Shown piece by piece: positions 1 through 12,200 of a DNA stretch of 64,000 nt. Every line of letters begins with the position of its first letter. Position 1 is the stretch's first letter. Below the pieces are notes generated by a model. The model was not told where the DNA came from and searched no databases. It worked only from the letters and a program-made list of their open reading frames with translations. Source of the stretch: Prorocentrum cordatum. Its lineage: Eukaryota > Sar > Dinophyceae > Prorocentrales > Prorocentraceae. The position numbers and the translations under genes were made by a program. The stretch is taken from positions 1 through 64,000 of the forward strand of contig CAUYUJ010019282.1 in the NCBI GenBank assembly GCA_963575745.1, in the 5' to 3' direction.

Positions 1-62
<62 letters not shown>

Positions 63-190
63 CACTACTACTACTACGACTTCCTCTACTTCAACTACTA
101 CGACGACGTCTACTACGACTACTACCACGGCTACTACAACGACTACTACTACGACGACAACGACTACGACTACGACTACGACTACTACAA
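1..190. repeat. ACT trinucleotide microsatellite
   Basis: Nearly pure ACT repeats fill the first 60 bases and then decay into ACT/ACG variants until about 190. Confidence 0.95.
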
Positions 191-640
191 CTACTAATAC
201 AAATGGTAATACCAATAAACGAAATGATTACGGAGAAAACACCCAATCATATGTTTGCTGGGGCAATGGGGCCATATGGGCCATATGGCTATAGAGGTAT
301 ACTGATATAGGGCTATTGGTTTATTGGGCTATAGGGGCTATAGAACCTTAGGGCTATAGGGCTACAGGGCTATAAGGCTATAGGGCTACAAGGCTATAAA
401 AATATTGGGCACCCCCGGGCACCCGGGCAACCCCGGGCACCCGGCCACCCCTGGCACCCGGGCCCGGCCACCGAAATCGGCCACGCACCTCACGGGCCAC
501 CCGGGCACCCGGGCGCCGCCGGGCACCTGGGCACCCGGCACCGGGGCACCCGGCCACCGAAATCGGCGACAAACCTCACCTAACTCTTTAATCCGCTAGG
601 ACCTCTACAGAGGCAAGCTCTGATTGGGGAACTACGACTA
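191..640. repeat. degenerate GGGCTATA and CCCGGGCAC short repeats
   Basis: From about 260 to 400 a GGGCTATA-like unit recurs with drift. From about 404 to 575 units of the type CCCGGGCACC and GGCCACCGAAATCGG recur. The apparent collagen-like reading frames here are by-products of the repeat. No gene is supported. Confidence 0.75.
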
Positions 641-980
641 CGACTACGGTTTCTCCTACTCCGACTCCTACTCCTGCTTATACTTCTACTCCTACTCTTA
701 ATCCTACCTCTACTCCTAATAATCATGCTCCTACTCCTATTCCTATTCCTACTCCGACTACTCCTAGACCTACTCCTACTCCTACTCCTACTCCTACTCC
801 TAATTCCTACTTCTACTCCTCCTCCGCGTCGTCTTCCTTGCCATCATCCTCCTCGTCTTCCACCTCTTCCTCCTCCTCTTCCTCCTCCTCCTCACTTGTT
901 TTCCTCCCTCACTCTCCGTCCCAAATCCCATCCCCTCACCCTCCCGCCCCTGCTGCTGCTGCACCCTGCTGCTGATGCTG
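641..980. repeat. pyrimidine-rich CTACTC/CTCCTC low-complexity tract
   Basis: Plus-strand pyrimidine tract built from CCTACT, TCCTCC and GCTGCT units. Leucine-rich open frames across it are low-complexity artefacts. Confidence 0.85.
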
Positions 981-2521
981 CTGCCCCGGACACCCTCCGA
1001 TATGACTTGTTCCACTCGCGGCCCCAGCGCTGCCAACCCCTGCCCACGGGTAAGGTTGCGTCCTGGATCCGTGGTTGGTGGCCCCAGGGCCCGACAGGTA
1101 ACGGGCCCCTGCGGCCGAAATTAAAGTCGTGAATCGTCCATCCTACTCGTCAGTCGTCCACCTCGTCATTGTCGTCGGTCCTCGTCAATGGTCGTCGTCG
1201 ATCTTCCCTCGACGTTCATCGTTCGTCGTCGTCTTCGTCGCCGGAGTCTTCGGCAGCGTCGGGAACGCCCCAGACCGGCGGCACTCGCCAGGGGCGACTA
1301 GAATCACAGAGGTAAAAACACATCGCCAGAGATCTGGGCCTGCCGTTGCCGCTCCGAGGCGACTCCCAGACCGGGGCCCGCTCTTGCCAGGATCTCGACG
1401 CGGACGAGCTCAGGCCGTGAGGTGGCGAGGGCACCCGCGAGGAGGCACAGAGCAGCCCCCTACTGCGGAACTCCGAAAGTGTATGCTCGTGCAGTTTCTT
1501 CTTCTTCTTCTTCGTCGGCGAGTCTAGTCCTCCTGCATCGATGGGGGCCTTGCTGCAGATAAAAGTCGAGCCAGTGCGACTCGTAGGCCATGGTCTCGTA
1601 GTAGGCCTCTCCGCCCGCAGGTGCATCGACAGGTCGCAATGGGGGGTCTGGGGAGCGGACGAGAACAGATGACCGAATTGCAAACACGTAAACTTGTGCA
1701 GGTCAGCGCGGACTTCCAACAGTTTGTAGTTGAGCAGTTGTTCCTTCTTCGAGGGAAGGGGAGGGAGGATCCAGGGAGGATAATCCAAAGTTTCCTCTGT
1801 CAGGACCTCCTGGGAAACCCTTGTCGACGCGGCTGGATCAGCAACGAACTCCTGGTGAGGATGCGCTGCAGGATAGATCTTGGGACTGGTGTTGGAGGAG
1901 ACGGGGGAGGCCGAGTACCCTCCATCACCATTGATGTGCCTGGGACGACCAGAAGACGGGGGAGGCTAGTACCCTCCGTCACCGCGGATGTGGCAGGGAC
2001 GACCAGATGATCCGACCACCAGGCACGGCGGGAGCGATGCTAAACCCTGACGTTCATCGAGCGCTTCCCCGGGGCCAGCATGATGAAGTAGGCTGGAGGC
2101 CTTTCTGCTGAAGTCGACGAGTTCATCGTCGGAGACAGCATGCATTTCGCGCCTGTGTGATGACGGGGGCCTGGTGCATGCCGCATCGAGGTAGACGCTG
2201 GCGTCTGACACTACGCAGATCCTTCGATGTCGAACGATCTACGCTTCCCTGCACCAGGCATCGTTCAAAATAGGAATGTTTCAGGCCGCAAGTGGCGTTC
2301 AACCTTTGGCGCCCTAAACGGCGTCACCGCCTAGTCGACGCGGCGCGATCCTGCTCTGTATGGATATATCCGCCACAATGCCACGCGGGAATTGTTGCAT
2401 TCTACTTTTCCATTAAAGTGCCCATCTGGGGCCAGTATCCTGTTTTCACAATGAAAATGGAAGGTCAGCAAACTGGTTTACTGGGCCCCGAACTACAGCA
2501 GCAACAACAACAATCATTGTA
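981..2521. other. no gene seen
   Basis: Mixed-composition sequence with short overlapping open frames on both strands and no recognisable domain. A TCGTC-rich patch lies at about 1,130-1,250. The only internal repeat I see is a short 'accctcc..cacc' duplication near 1,917-2,000. Confidence 0.6.
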
Positions 2522-2632
2522 AGACTGTTCGCTCTTATCTGCTCGAGTGTCCGTTGACGCGTAGTCCCCAAACCCTCGATACCCGCCCTCGTCGTCTTCG
2601 ATCGTACCCCTGTTGGGGGATATACCTTTCTT
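2522..2632 (-). repeat. short dispersed repeat, copy 1 (inverted)
   Basis: The reverse complement of this stretch matches 6,265-6,372. It shares a start like GAAAGATATACCCC, a block GGTACGATCGAAGACGA and an end GAGCAGATAAGAGCGA. Both copies are followed in the same sense by a GTT-rich microsatellite (here 2,498-2,520 read in reverse). One frame gives a similar peptide in both copies (RGTIED-EGGYRGFG...TRADKS), so a coding origin is possible. The linked simple-repeat tail would also fit the 3' end of a non-LTR retroelement. I do not recognise the family. Confidence 0.65.
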
Positions 2633-2854
2633 CCCTGCAGGCCGGGCTCCGGCAAGCGGCGGGGCGGCCGCGGACCGTCGGCCTGGCCAGCGGCAGCGCT
2701 GATCGGCGGCAACCCGACCCCAAGGGGGACGGACAGGGGACCGACCACGACGACGACGACGTCGACGACGACGGCGTCGACGACGAAGAAGACGACGAGC
2801 GAAAGCCAGAAGAGCGAGAAAGAGAGAACGACAGCAGGGCCAGGAAAGGCACGA
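2633..2854. other. no gene seen; GAC microsatellite at 2,747-2,800
   Basis: GC-rich sequence with a short degenerate GAC tract. No domain is recognisable on either strand. Confidence 0.6.
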
Positions 2855-2943
2855 AGTAGGCCACGAAGGGCGACAGCAGGGACACGAACGGAATGCGTAT
2901 GGGGCCACGAAGAGCGCGAACGAGCGGGGGCCACGAAGGGCAA
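2855..2943. repeat. left remnant of GGCCACGAAGGGC minisatellite
   Basis: Units around GGGCCACGAAGGGC are the same as those at 3,811-4,265. The array is interrupted by the dispersed element at 2,944-3,810, so this is the left half of a split array. Confidence 0.75.
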
Positions 2944-3810
2944 ATTCGCCGGCCCAACGGGCCAGGGCGTGCTAAGATCTCCGGTAACTGGTTAACAGTA
3001 TTAACAGTATTTCTAGTTCGCGCGCGCGGGGCGGCCCCTGGGGGTCCCCCGGCGAAAAGTACCCCGACCAACGCCCGACCGCCGCCCGACCGCCGCCCGA
3101 CCGCCGCCCGACCACCGCCCGACCAAGTCTACTCAGAGATGGTTTTCTTCTGGGTGCGGCCTCTCAGGCTCCCCAGAGCGCGCTCAGAGTGCCCCAAGAG
3201 GCCCCCAAGACTGCCCAAGAGGCCCCCGAGACGCCCAAAGAGCGCTCGAAGACGCCGAAGATGACCCCAAGACGGCCCAAAAGGCCCCCAAGACAGCCCA
3301 AGAGGCCTCCAAGACGCCCCAAGAGCCTTCCAAGAGGCCTCCGAAGAGAGCCCCAAGAGGCCAAAATCGTTGATTTTCCATTGGTTTTTTCTATGTTTTT
3401 TGTGTTCTGGCTTTTTCGGCTTCCGGACGCTCCAAGACGGCCCAAGAGGCCCCCAAGACCGCTCCAAGACGGCCCACGAGGCTCCCAAGACGGCCCCGGA
3501 ACGGCCCAGGAGGGCCCCCAAGACGGCCCAAGTGCCGCCCAAGACGGACCAAGAGGCCCCAAGACGGGCCCAAGTGGCTCAACAGGGGAACCGAGAACTG
3601 AAAAATCGAGCCCTCCGCCCCAGAAGGCGCCCAGGAGGCCCCAAAAAGGCCCCAAGAGGCCTCCAAGAGGCCTCCAAGACGCCCGAAGAGGCGCCCAAGA
3701 GGCCCAAAAGAGGCCCCAAGAGGCCCCAAAACAGCCCCCAAGAGGCCCCAAAACTCGGCTAGCCCACAACGGTGCGACAATATGGGCCGGCGGAATGAGC
3801 GAAGCGATTA
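2944..3810 (+). mobile_element. dispersed repeat family R, copy 1 (about 870 bp)
   Basis: It begins ATTCGCCGGCC and ends GGCGGAATGAGCGAAGCGATT. The copy at 48,738-49,507 starts and ends at the same motifs. The interior of both copies is a degenerate GCCCAAGAGGCC(T/C)CCAAGA repeat interrupted by a T-rich stretch (here about 3,366-3,425). The copy sits inside the GGCCACGAAGGGC minisatellite, which is seen on both flanks and argues for insertion. Long Gly/Leu/Trp- or Pro/Arg-rich frames across it come from the repeat and no protein domain is visible. It is probably non-autonomous; class unknown. Confidence 0.7.
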
Positions 3811-4265
3811 AATAATAGGGCCACGGAAGGCAACGACGGGGCCACTGAGGGCAGCAACGGGGTCACGTAGGACAGCGAGGGGGCCACAAAGGGCGACAGC
3901 GGGGCCACGAAGGGCATGCACGTGGGGCCACGACGGGCGCGAACGAGCAGGGGCCACGAAGGGCATACGTATATTGGGCCGCGGAGGGCAAGAACGGGGC
4001 CACTGAGGGCAGCAACGTGGCCACGAAGGGCAGCGAGGGGGCCACGAAGGGCTGCAACGGGGCCACGAAGGGTAGAGATGGGGCACGAAGGGCTGCAGCG
4101 GGGCCACGAAGGGCAGCGAGGGGGCCACGAGGGGCTGCAATGGGGCCACGAAGGGCAGCGAGGGGGCCACGAGGGGCTGCAATGGGGCCACGAAGGGTAG
4201 CGAGGGTGCCACGGAGGGGCTGCAACGGAGCCACGAAGGGCAGCGAGGGGGCAACGTAGGGCTGC
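3811..4265. repeat. GGCCACGAAGGGCAGCGAGG minisatellite
   Basis: About 20 tandem, slightly drifting units of roughly 20-22 bp. The array continues that at 2,855-2,943 across the inserted repeat. Confidence 0.9.
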
Positions 4266-4620
4266 ACCCGATTCCTAAATAATGTGTGGGGGAGTCATAG
4301 GCGTGAGCGCGACTCCTGAGCGCCTGAGTGTCGGGAGCGCGCGTTTGAATAATTTGCGGGAAATTCCAACGCAAGGGCGCTATTCTTTAGTTAATTGCAA
4401 GCACGTCTCCAGCGAGAGCACGACTCCAGAGCGCCGAGAAAGCGATTCCTGAATAATCATAAGGAACTCCCAAGCGAGAGCGCGATTCCTGAATAAAATG
4501 CGAGGAAGTCTCAAGCGGGAGCGGGGGTCCTGGCTAAATTGTGAAGATGTTTCAAGCGGGAGCCGTTGTTGTTGTAACCCAGGGGCCAGGGGCACAGTTT
4601 GAGCCTCAAGACTTCCCCTG
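4266..4620 (-). repeat. degenerate ~39-bp repeats, minus orientation
   Basis: Units contain GCGAGAGCGCGATTCCTGAA and GAGGAAGTCTCAAGCGGGAG. In reverse complement they match the CCCGCCTGAGACTTCCTCGC units at 50,951-53,060 and resemble those at 5,981-6,200. No gene is present. Confidence 0.7.
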
Positions 4621-4730
4621 ATAAAAAACGGGCTGCGAGCGCCGGGAGGGGCACTTCAATTGAAAAAAAAACAGTATGCACCGGTGAGGGGGGGTCAGCA
4701 ACAATTATGTGTCAGAAATGAGTGTTCATG

Positions 4731-4798
<68 letters not shown>

Positions 4799-5702
4799 CT
4801 GCAACAATCACTTTACCCGAACGCTCAGTGTTCTCACCAGTGCCAGGGTTTTCATGCGACGCCAGCCAATACCCCCACTTTGTGGGGGGGCAGTGCAAGC
4901 TCTACCAAATATCCACACGACTCTTCGCCACCACCCACACCCAGCTTCCCGCCCTATGACGTTCGGACACTTCACTTCGTGGCCTGCGGACGACCGTGGC
5001 TACTACACTGGCGTGGAGTACACACCCACAGAAGTTGTTAGGACAGCGCGCGCGGGTGGAAATTTTGAAAAGTCGTGCAGGTGTTTTTCGAGGACCTACG
5101 GTGCGATTCGTGTGATTTTATGATGCGCGGTGCTAAAATTCTTAAGAAGCCCAATGGTTTTTTGAGATTTCGGCGTGCGCGCGCGAAGAAAAAAACGAAT
5201 GTGTCCCGCATGGTATTATTTGACAGGGATGATGGCCCTGGCAGGTGCGCAACCGTTGTCGCAGAAGTTCGAAAAAGTTGCTCGCAAAAGCCCGTTTGAC
5301 AGAAATGTTTAAAAAGTGTTGGTTTCCTACGAATCCGCAAGAGCGCGCGGGATGAGATTTTGACATTTTTTTGTTGAAAAACCATTGGTTTTTTGATGTT
5401 TTTATGTTAAAATCGCTCCGAACACTAAGCTTTTGGAAGGATTTCGTCTTGCGCGCGCGAATGTCCACTTTACCTTATTTTTTGCAAAGGATTCTTGAAA
5501 TTTGATTATATTAGAACAAGAAATGTCATTTTATAGTGTTTTTTGCAAGGGAAAGCGGGGGGGAACAAAACAACCGGATCTTGATCACATCGAATTACCT
5601 GAGGCTTCCTCACGAAAATGATGAAAATGTAGCTGCGGCCTAGGCGGCGCAGGGGGGCCGTGCACCAGGGGCCCCAACAATAATTATTCTTTAGAATTAA
5701 TA
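4621..5702. other. AT-richer spacer with CAA microsatellite (about 4,730-4,806)
   Basis: Apart from the CAA tract, which yields spurious poly-Gln and poly-Asn frames, the sequence from 5,040 to 5,560 is clearly less GC-rich than its surroundings and contains T- and A-runs. No domain is recognisable. Confidence 0.65.
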
Positions 5703-5789
5703 ATGTTCAACTGCAACAGCATCAACGACAACAACAACGACAACAACAACAACGACGACAACAACAACAACAGCAACAACAACAACACT

Positions 5790-5833
<44 letters not shown>

Positions 5834-5937
5834 CCACAACAACAACAACAACTGCAACAACAACAACGACAACAACAACGACAACAACAACAACAACAAC
5901 GACGACAACAACAGCAACAACAACAACAACAACAACC

Positions 5938-5974
<37 letters not shown>

Positions 5975-5980
5975 CGGCTC
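5703..5980. repeat. AAC microsatellite
   Basis: About 280 bp of AAC with occasional GAC, CAC and TGC variants. The poly-Asn, poly-Val and poly-Leu frames on either strand are artefacts. Confidence 0.95.
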
Positions 5981-6200
5981 CCACCAGATACTTCCTCGCA
6001 ATGTATTGTCAGATCGCGCTCTCGCGCGGGACTTCCTCACAATGAGTACAAGTATCGCGCACTCGCGTGGGATTCCGTCGAAATGTATTCAAACGCCACG
6101 CCCTCGACAACGCTCTCGCTGTGGATCTCCTCACGATTTATTTGGGAATCGCGCTATCGCTCGAGAATTCCTCGCGATTCATGCAGGACGCAAGCTTCAG
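5981..6200 (+). repeat. degenerate ~39-bp repeats, plus orientation
   Basis: Units such as TCGCGCTCTCGCGCGGGACT followed by TCCTCACAATGA are related to the arrays at 4,266-4,620 (inverted) and 50,951-53,060. Confidence 0.65.
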
Positions 6201-6264
6201 TCCCTTCCTTTCATCCATCCTCTTTTCCCCTGCCTTTGGGGCTGCACGAAATACACGTTGCAGG

Positions 6265-6372
6265 TAAGAAAGATATACCCCTAAGGGGTACGATCGAAGA
6301 CGAGGAGGGCGGGTATCGAGGCTTTGGGATATACGTGTTGAATGGCACGCGAGCAGATAAGAGCGACCAAGT
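6265..6372 (+). repeat. short dispersed repeat, copy 2
   Basis: Partner of 2,522-2,632 in opposite orientation. It starts within GCAGGTAAGAAAGATATACC and ends GCAGATAAGAGCGACC, directly followed by a GTT microsatellite. The conserved frame reads KKDIPLRGTIEDEEGG, then YRGFG. Confidence 0.65.
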
Positions 6373-6520
6373 TTAAAACGATGTGTGTGTTGTTGGTGTT
6401 GGTGTTGCTGGTGTTGCTGTTGTCGCTGCTGTTGTTGCTGTTGTTGGTGTTGGTGGTGGTGCTGTTAGCGTCGTCGTTGTCGTTGTTATGGTAATTGTTG
6501 ATGCGTTGTTGTCGTCGTCC
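6373..6520. repeat. GTT/GTTGTC microsatellite
   Basis: Degenerate GTT-based tract immediately 3' of the dispersed repeat copy. Confidence 0.9.
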
Positions 6521-7004
6521 TCGCCTGCAACACGCGCACGACCAACCCCGAGCCCGAGACCCACCCTGCGACCCAGCCGGCGAACCACCTGCGACCCACC
6601 CGCTACCCACCCACGACCCACCCATTGCTTCAACGGAAAGAATCAGCGCCTGCGGCGGGCTTCTTCAGAGCCTCACAGACTGCCGACGACCCTGCCGCCC
6701 CCTCACTCTGATCCGCAATTGGTGGGTGCTACGTTTCATCTATTTCCGGTAACGATCGTTACCCGGAAAAAGGGGGTATGGACCCCGACGAACGGTAACG
6801 CTTGTGCGGGGTGAGCACGCAAGAGCAGCAACATACCTGTGAGAGCACAAAATGCCTTCGGGCACCAGCATGTGGGGGAGGTCCAGCGCCCCCCACGTAC
6901 GATCGTCACCATTACCTATTAGGGGGGTGGTTGGTCCAGACAAGGACCGTTACGCGCCAGAGGAAAAACAGTATCTCCCTGATTGCTCTTCCTGAGACCA
7001 GTGG
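6521..7004. other. no gene seen
   Basis: Contains short CGACCCACC-like repeats at 6,540-6,620 and a GGTAACG...CGTTACC inverted motif near 6,748-6,762. No supported coding region. Confidence 0.6.
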
Positions 7005-7440
7005 GCGTGAAGACGGGCCAAGAGGATCCCAAGAGGGCCCCAATACGATCCACCAGGCCCTCGTGACGGCACAAGCGTGCTCCAAGACGCCTCGCTGGAT
7101 AATTTCAGCGGTGTCGCATGTTCGGGCTACCAACGCCCCAAGACGGCTTAGGAGGCCCCCAATATCCCGCCAGGACGGCTCCAGAGGCGGCCTCAGGGTG
7201 CCTTTCCCTCCGAAGAGCCCACTATACGCCCCCAAGAGCTCCTCAAAAGGCGCCCAAGAGGCCTCCAAGAGACCCGCGAGAGGCCTCCCCCATAAGCCTC
7301 GAAGAGGCCCCAAAGCCCCCCTCAAGAGGCCTCCGAGGGTGCTCCGAGCGACATCCCAGGAGATCCAACAGGGCATCAAAGAAGTCTCTGGCCCACAACC
7401 CAGGCAAGGTGGCGGGATTGGCCGAAGGCCATTTAAGCGA
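7005..7440 (+). repeat. CCCAAGAGGCC-rich repeat, possible third relative of family R
   Basis: The interior units (CCAAGAGG, CTCCAAGA) match family R. The end, GCGGGATTGGCCGAAGGCCA followed by TTTAAGCGA, loosely resembles its terminal motif. The defined 5' end motif is absent, so this is a fragment or a diverged subfamily. Confidence 0.5.
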
Positions 7441-8984
7441 CGATCAGAAACAGGTCTCACGCCGCAGCTCACGCGGGCCGCCAACGCGGAACGCTGCACT
7501 GGAGACGAGGTTGCCCACGCGCGGCCTTACGCGGGCAGCTTACGCGAGACTCTCGGGACAGTCGGACCCGTTCCTCGCGGACGCACCAGGCAGCACGGCG
7601 GCCCGCGCAGAGCGGACTCCGGCCGGCCCTCGCAGAAGGAAGCCCAGAGCGAGGGCCAACGCTAGGGGGGGGGGACTGGCACAGGGGGGGGACGCATTGA
7701 CCTGGAATCGGCGATGCATCGGCGGCGTCGGCGCTGCTTTAGCGCAGTCGGCGTAGGGAATATCGGGCTCCACACCGAGCCGCATTGCCGCTGCATCGGC
7801 GACGCAGCGAGAGCCACCGACCCCGTCTGCTCGGATCCCATCCGGGAGGCCCAGATCCTTCCTCTCGCTGCTCCCCGGAAGCCCCAAGGCAGTGGGCAGG
7901 CGCCTGAAGCAGACCGGGGCCTGGGCGTAGAGAGCGGCAGGCCTAGGGGCGGACGGAAAGAGGCACCCCTGGGGGGGGGAGGGATCCACAACGGTCCCCA
8001 GGAGTTCACCATCCCGCGAACCTCCTCGAGCCCAAGACCTCGGGCCCCGCCCGCCCTTCCTGCTGGCCACGACCACTGCTGGAGGAGGAGGAGAAGGAGG
8101 AGGAGGAGGAGGAGGAGGACAGACCCCCAGCCAGCGCCTGCTTGCCGCCTGCCCCTGGGCGAGGGCGAGGACGGAAGGGCTCTCTCCGCCCAGGCCCAGC
8201 GCCGCTCCGAAACAGGACCGTGGACCCCTCCCTGGGGCCCCTCCCGAGAAGTGTTTTTGCGACGCGGAGCCGGCCGTGGCGCCGAGAAGCCTCCGGGAGG
8301 TCCAGGAGAAAACCAGAAGGACGCCCGCAAGGGCCGCCGCTGTCTCGCCTGGCCCTTCGACGACGAGCGAGGGGCTCGACTGGGAGGGAGGGGCAGAGGC
8401 GGGCCGTCACTTCGACCGACGGCCGCGCGGGCGGAAGACGAGGGGCAACGTCAGAGGGGAGACTGGCCCGAGGGGGGGGGGGACGGGGCATGGAGCTGGA
8501 TGCGTCGCCGGTGGATCGGCAGTGGGCCCTCGATAGCGAACCACCGCGTTCCTGGGTGGGGTGAGCTATCGGGCCCCTCTTGGCGATGAATGCGCGATCG
8601 GGGGTCCATGCATCGCCCCCTGAACCCGTCCCCTCTGAACGTTGCCCCTTGGCTTCCGGGTCATAACTCGACCCTCCGGCTACTGCTCGGGACGATCTGG
8701 GCATCCCTGAAACGCCCTCGACGAGGCGCAGTCGCTGGCAGAGCACCTCGCGGCCGGAAAACCGCCGAGAACCGACGAAAATGGCCGAACACCTCGAGCC
8801 TATCCCCCCCCCCCTGGCGTTGCCCCTGAGAAGCGCGGCAGAAGGCGCGCAGGCTGGCCGCGTTGGGGTTGCACCACACGATGACCGGGCTCAGGGCCGC
8901 CTGACGCCGCGCTGGCCGAAGGGGGGCCGCGCGCGCCGAGTCGGCAGGGGCGGCCAGTTGGGAGACGCCACTGAAGGCAAACAA
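7441..8984. other. no gene seen; GGA tract at 8,080-8,120
   Basis: High-GC sequence full of overlapping open frames on all six frames, as expected from composition. None carries a recognisable domain. Confidence 0.6.
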
Positions 8985-9112
8985 AATGTGCCTTCAGGTA
9001 GTTGCTCTCCGAAGGCAGAAAATTCCTGCCATGAAAGACATTCCGTGCCTTCAGACAATGCTGCCTTCCGTGAGAACGCTTGCCTTCGGTGAGCACATGT
9101 GCTTGCCGTCAG
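8985..9112. repeat. short GCCTTC-containing repeats
   Basis: Several phrases of the type TGCCTTC(A/C)G recur at roughly 25-35-bp spacing. Units are too degenerate to define exactly. Confidence 0.4.
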
Positions 9113-9204
9113 CGGGGGCCAGCAAGACTCGCGACGATGGCGACGGCACTGGCGCAACGGCGCAGGTGATGGCGACGGTCCACGGTGGTCGGCGAAGAAG
9201 GCGC

Positions 9205-9239
9205 GGCGACGAAGACATCGACGACGACGACGACGACGC

Positions 9240-9283
<44 letters not shown>
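9205..9283. repeat. GAC microsatellite
   Basis: About 25 GAC units with one GCC interruption. Confidence 0.95.
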
Positions 9284-9284
<1 letters not shown>

Positions 9285-12200
9285 GCGGAGAGGCCGGCGG
9301 CGGGCGACAAGGACTGGTCGCGCTGCCAGGCGTCTCTGGCCACGTAGGCACAACGGTCATAGAGTAGCGCCAATGGTGAACGTGGCGTGCTGTCCTCCAA
9401 GGTCGGCCAGGGCACTGACGTCGGCGGCGAGGTGGGCCCGTCTTGCATTCGTCATTAAAGGCAGTCCCTGACCAGGTGGTCAGGTCAGCAAATGAATTGG
9501 CGCCGCCAGGCCGCGTGGCGATGACGGACCCCGTGCAGCGCCGCGGACAACTTGAGTTTCTGCGCTCTCTGATCGGTGTTTCACTGGGGCAAACCAAAAG
9601 GTACCGGCACCGCTACTTCCTGGACCTCTCCCAGGGTGCGTTCCGATTAGGATTTCGAGGCGAATCCAGCGGTGGCGACGAGGGCCTCTTAGGAGGCCCG
9701 AAAAGGCGAAAACGAAGTGGAAAGTAAGGGCATGGGTACCTTTTCCCTCTGAGTTCCACTCTGCGTGTCGTTCGTCGCCAGAGGTGGTAGAGCTCTGGAA
9801 CCGCTGCGACGACCGGGAAGGTCAATAGGTCCCCGCGCCGCCGGCTCCTGGAGGTGACCGCTGCGGTGGTCCAGTTGTCTTCTCAGCCGGCGGCTCTGGA
9901 GGATGCCTCGGGCGCTGCGGCCTTCTCGCTCTGAGAGCGTTCCGGAGCGCTCTGGAACACATCTCTCTTCGTCCCAGCCACGTCCGAAGATAGTCTGACG
10001 CCAGAGGCCACCTCCACAGCCGGAGGCCGTGACAGAGGTCTGCCGCCAAAGAAGTGGACATACAGCCTGCCTCCAGCGGCCACCTCCGCTGGCGGAGGCT
10101 GTGACAGAACGCGCCGACCTTCAAGTTGGCCGTCGACAATCTTGCGGTTTCATCTCAATGCATGGCCTCCGCTGGCGTCGACAGGTTGGGAGAGACGGCG
10201 GTCCTGGGAACAGCTGGCAAGCGAAGCGCGGTTGGCTTGCCCCACCCGCGTCTGAGCAGATGTTCGGATATGCTGTCTTTGTTTCCCTCGTTGGCAGAGC
10301 GGCGGGGAACAGTCTCGATCGAGCGGCAGGCTTACCAATCGTTCTGGCCTTCATGGTCAGTGATACGTTGGTGAACCCAGCTCGACGGTCGCGCCTGCGG
10401 TGTCAGGTGTGGCGGTGGTGACGGCGGCGCGCCGATAGCTCGGTTTCGAAAGGAATCACGTTCCCGCCCCAGCCGTGTCGCAACTGGTGGCCCGAAGAAT
10501 GGCCGCGCACCGGTGGCCTAGCTGCAGACACAGCCAGCCTTCGCGTCACGCGGCTGCGAATCGTGCCGAGGGAGGAGTGCTCGGGGACCGTGGGCTCAGG
10601 CCTGACGTAGCTCTCCTAGGCTAGACGCAGCTACGTCCTCCTCCTCCTCCTCCTGCTCCTCCTCTCCCCGAGGCTGAGTGTACCCACCCCCTGGCCAGAC
10701 GCCGCTCTCCCAGGTCGGGCGCTGGGCACCCAAAATCCCTGGTGCGAGACGCGGTCCTGCCGTTCGGTGTGCAGCAATTCCTGGCACGGGGTGCCGTGGT
10801 GTGGCGATCTCAAGGGGGCTCCTGGGAAATCTCAGGCCCTTGTTGAAGTCCGAACCCCCCAAGGGGGTTCCCGAGAAAGCCCGTGGAGGTAGCACTCGGG
10901 TCGCACGGAAACCATACGCAACTACACCGTGTCACCTCCACGCGCACGTTTGGAGCTCTCCTGGGGGTTTCTGGGGCCACATGGCTCCGAATGCCGCAGT
11001 CGTTAAAGTTGGGCTCTGACGTCTCTTTTCGCCAGGGTATTGGGCGGCATACACAGTGGATGGTGATGGTGATGGTGGTGATGTTTCCCTAAACCTTGTG
11101 CCGCCCTCCCACCCCAAATACCGAGCACCCATGTGGCGAGGTGGAAGGCACCTCCCGACCCCTGGCCCGAGCTCCGATTGCCGGGGTTGGTTCGGGCCCA
11201 CCACCCCGAAACCTTGCGTGGCTTTCGCGTTCTCCGTGTCGAGCACCTGGTCCAGAGTGCAGAGCACCTACCTTGGTCGCCGAACCACCGATGCCAGGCT
11301 GTTGGGGCCTGATGGAAAGGCAGTCAGGCTGTGTGGCGTAGAACTTGTTGATTGTTGTAGTACTCGATAGTGTACACCGTATCTTCTGGCCCGGACAGAA
11401 CCAGGGTTTCTGGTCCGGGGGGGGGTCCTAATGCGGGCAGAGGACTTCAACACGGGGCGGGGCGGGCGCCAGGACAGCGCGGGGGAAAGAAGGAGCCACA
11501 GGCAGGTCGCAGACCGACGTCTGCTGCAGAGGGTGAGGAAGATCGAGCGAATCCTCCTCTCGGGCCAAGAAAAGGTGGGAACAATCTGGGCGGTTGTCCG
11601 ACACTGCTTGGGACAGTCTGTGCGACTGTCCGGCACGGGATAGCGCGGGCACGGTGGAGCTTCAGGGCCCCAGCTCCTGGAGCCCAAGTGGCGTCGGGGA
11701 GACAAGGGTGGGCGTCGCTCGTGAAGGCTGGGCTCAGGGATCAGGCCGACGCGCAACATCCGATTCGAATGGGGGCTGGCAAGCCAGGAACGATGGAGGG
11801 AGCGATGTTCCCGACCCAACGGTCCAGAACGCCCTCGCACAGGCCGAGGGCCACTGACAAGGTGTCTCCCCCGCAGGCTGCGGCCACGCCACGCCGCAGC
11901 CCGGAGGAGCTACCCCCGTAGCGGATTTCGCGAACAGACAGGGCAGCCTAGGTGCGCCAGGCCTGCTCTGAGGTGGCGTCGGCTTGGCCCCGACAGTCCG
12001 CGAGCAAACCCCGCCAGACTGGTGCGTCGATCGAGGCACGTGCACCGCAGCGATAGCACACCAGAAACTTCGCCCAGGTGTCCACGGCAGGAGGAAGATT
12101 CCAGCGCCTGCACCTGAAGGCCATCGCAAGTGAAACCAACCTCCTGCAACGCAAGGGTCACCACTGCACTCCGCGCCCTGGGAAGGAGACCACTGTGCCG

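Noticed and set aside
1-190. Telomeric repeat at the window start
   Set aside because: The unit is ACT, not a TTTAGGG-type telomere repeat.
378-599. Collagen-like Gly-Pro-rich ORFs
   Set aside because: Direct consequence of CCCGGGCAC repeats; open on both strands.
3129-3815. Gly/Leu/Trp-rich protein of about 200 residues
   Set aside because: Derived from the degenerate CCCAAGAGGCC repeat inside dispersed family R; the other copy has unrelated frame structure.
7540-8746. Several 180-290-codon ORFs
   Set aside because: Overlapping open frames on both strands in very GC-rich sequence, with low-complexity composition and no motif.
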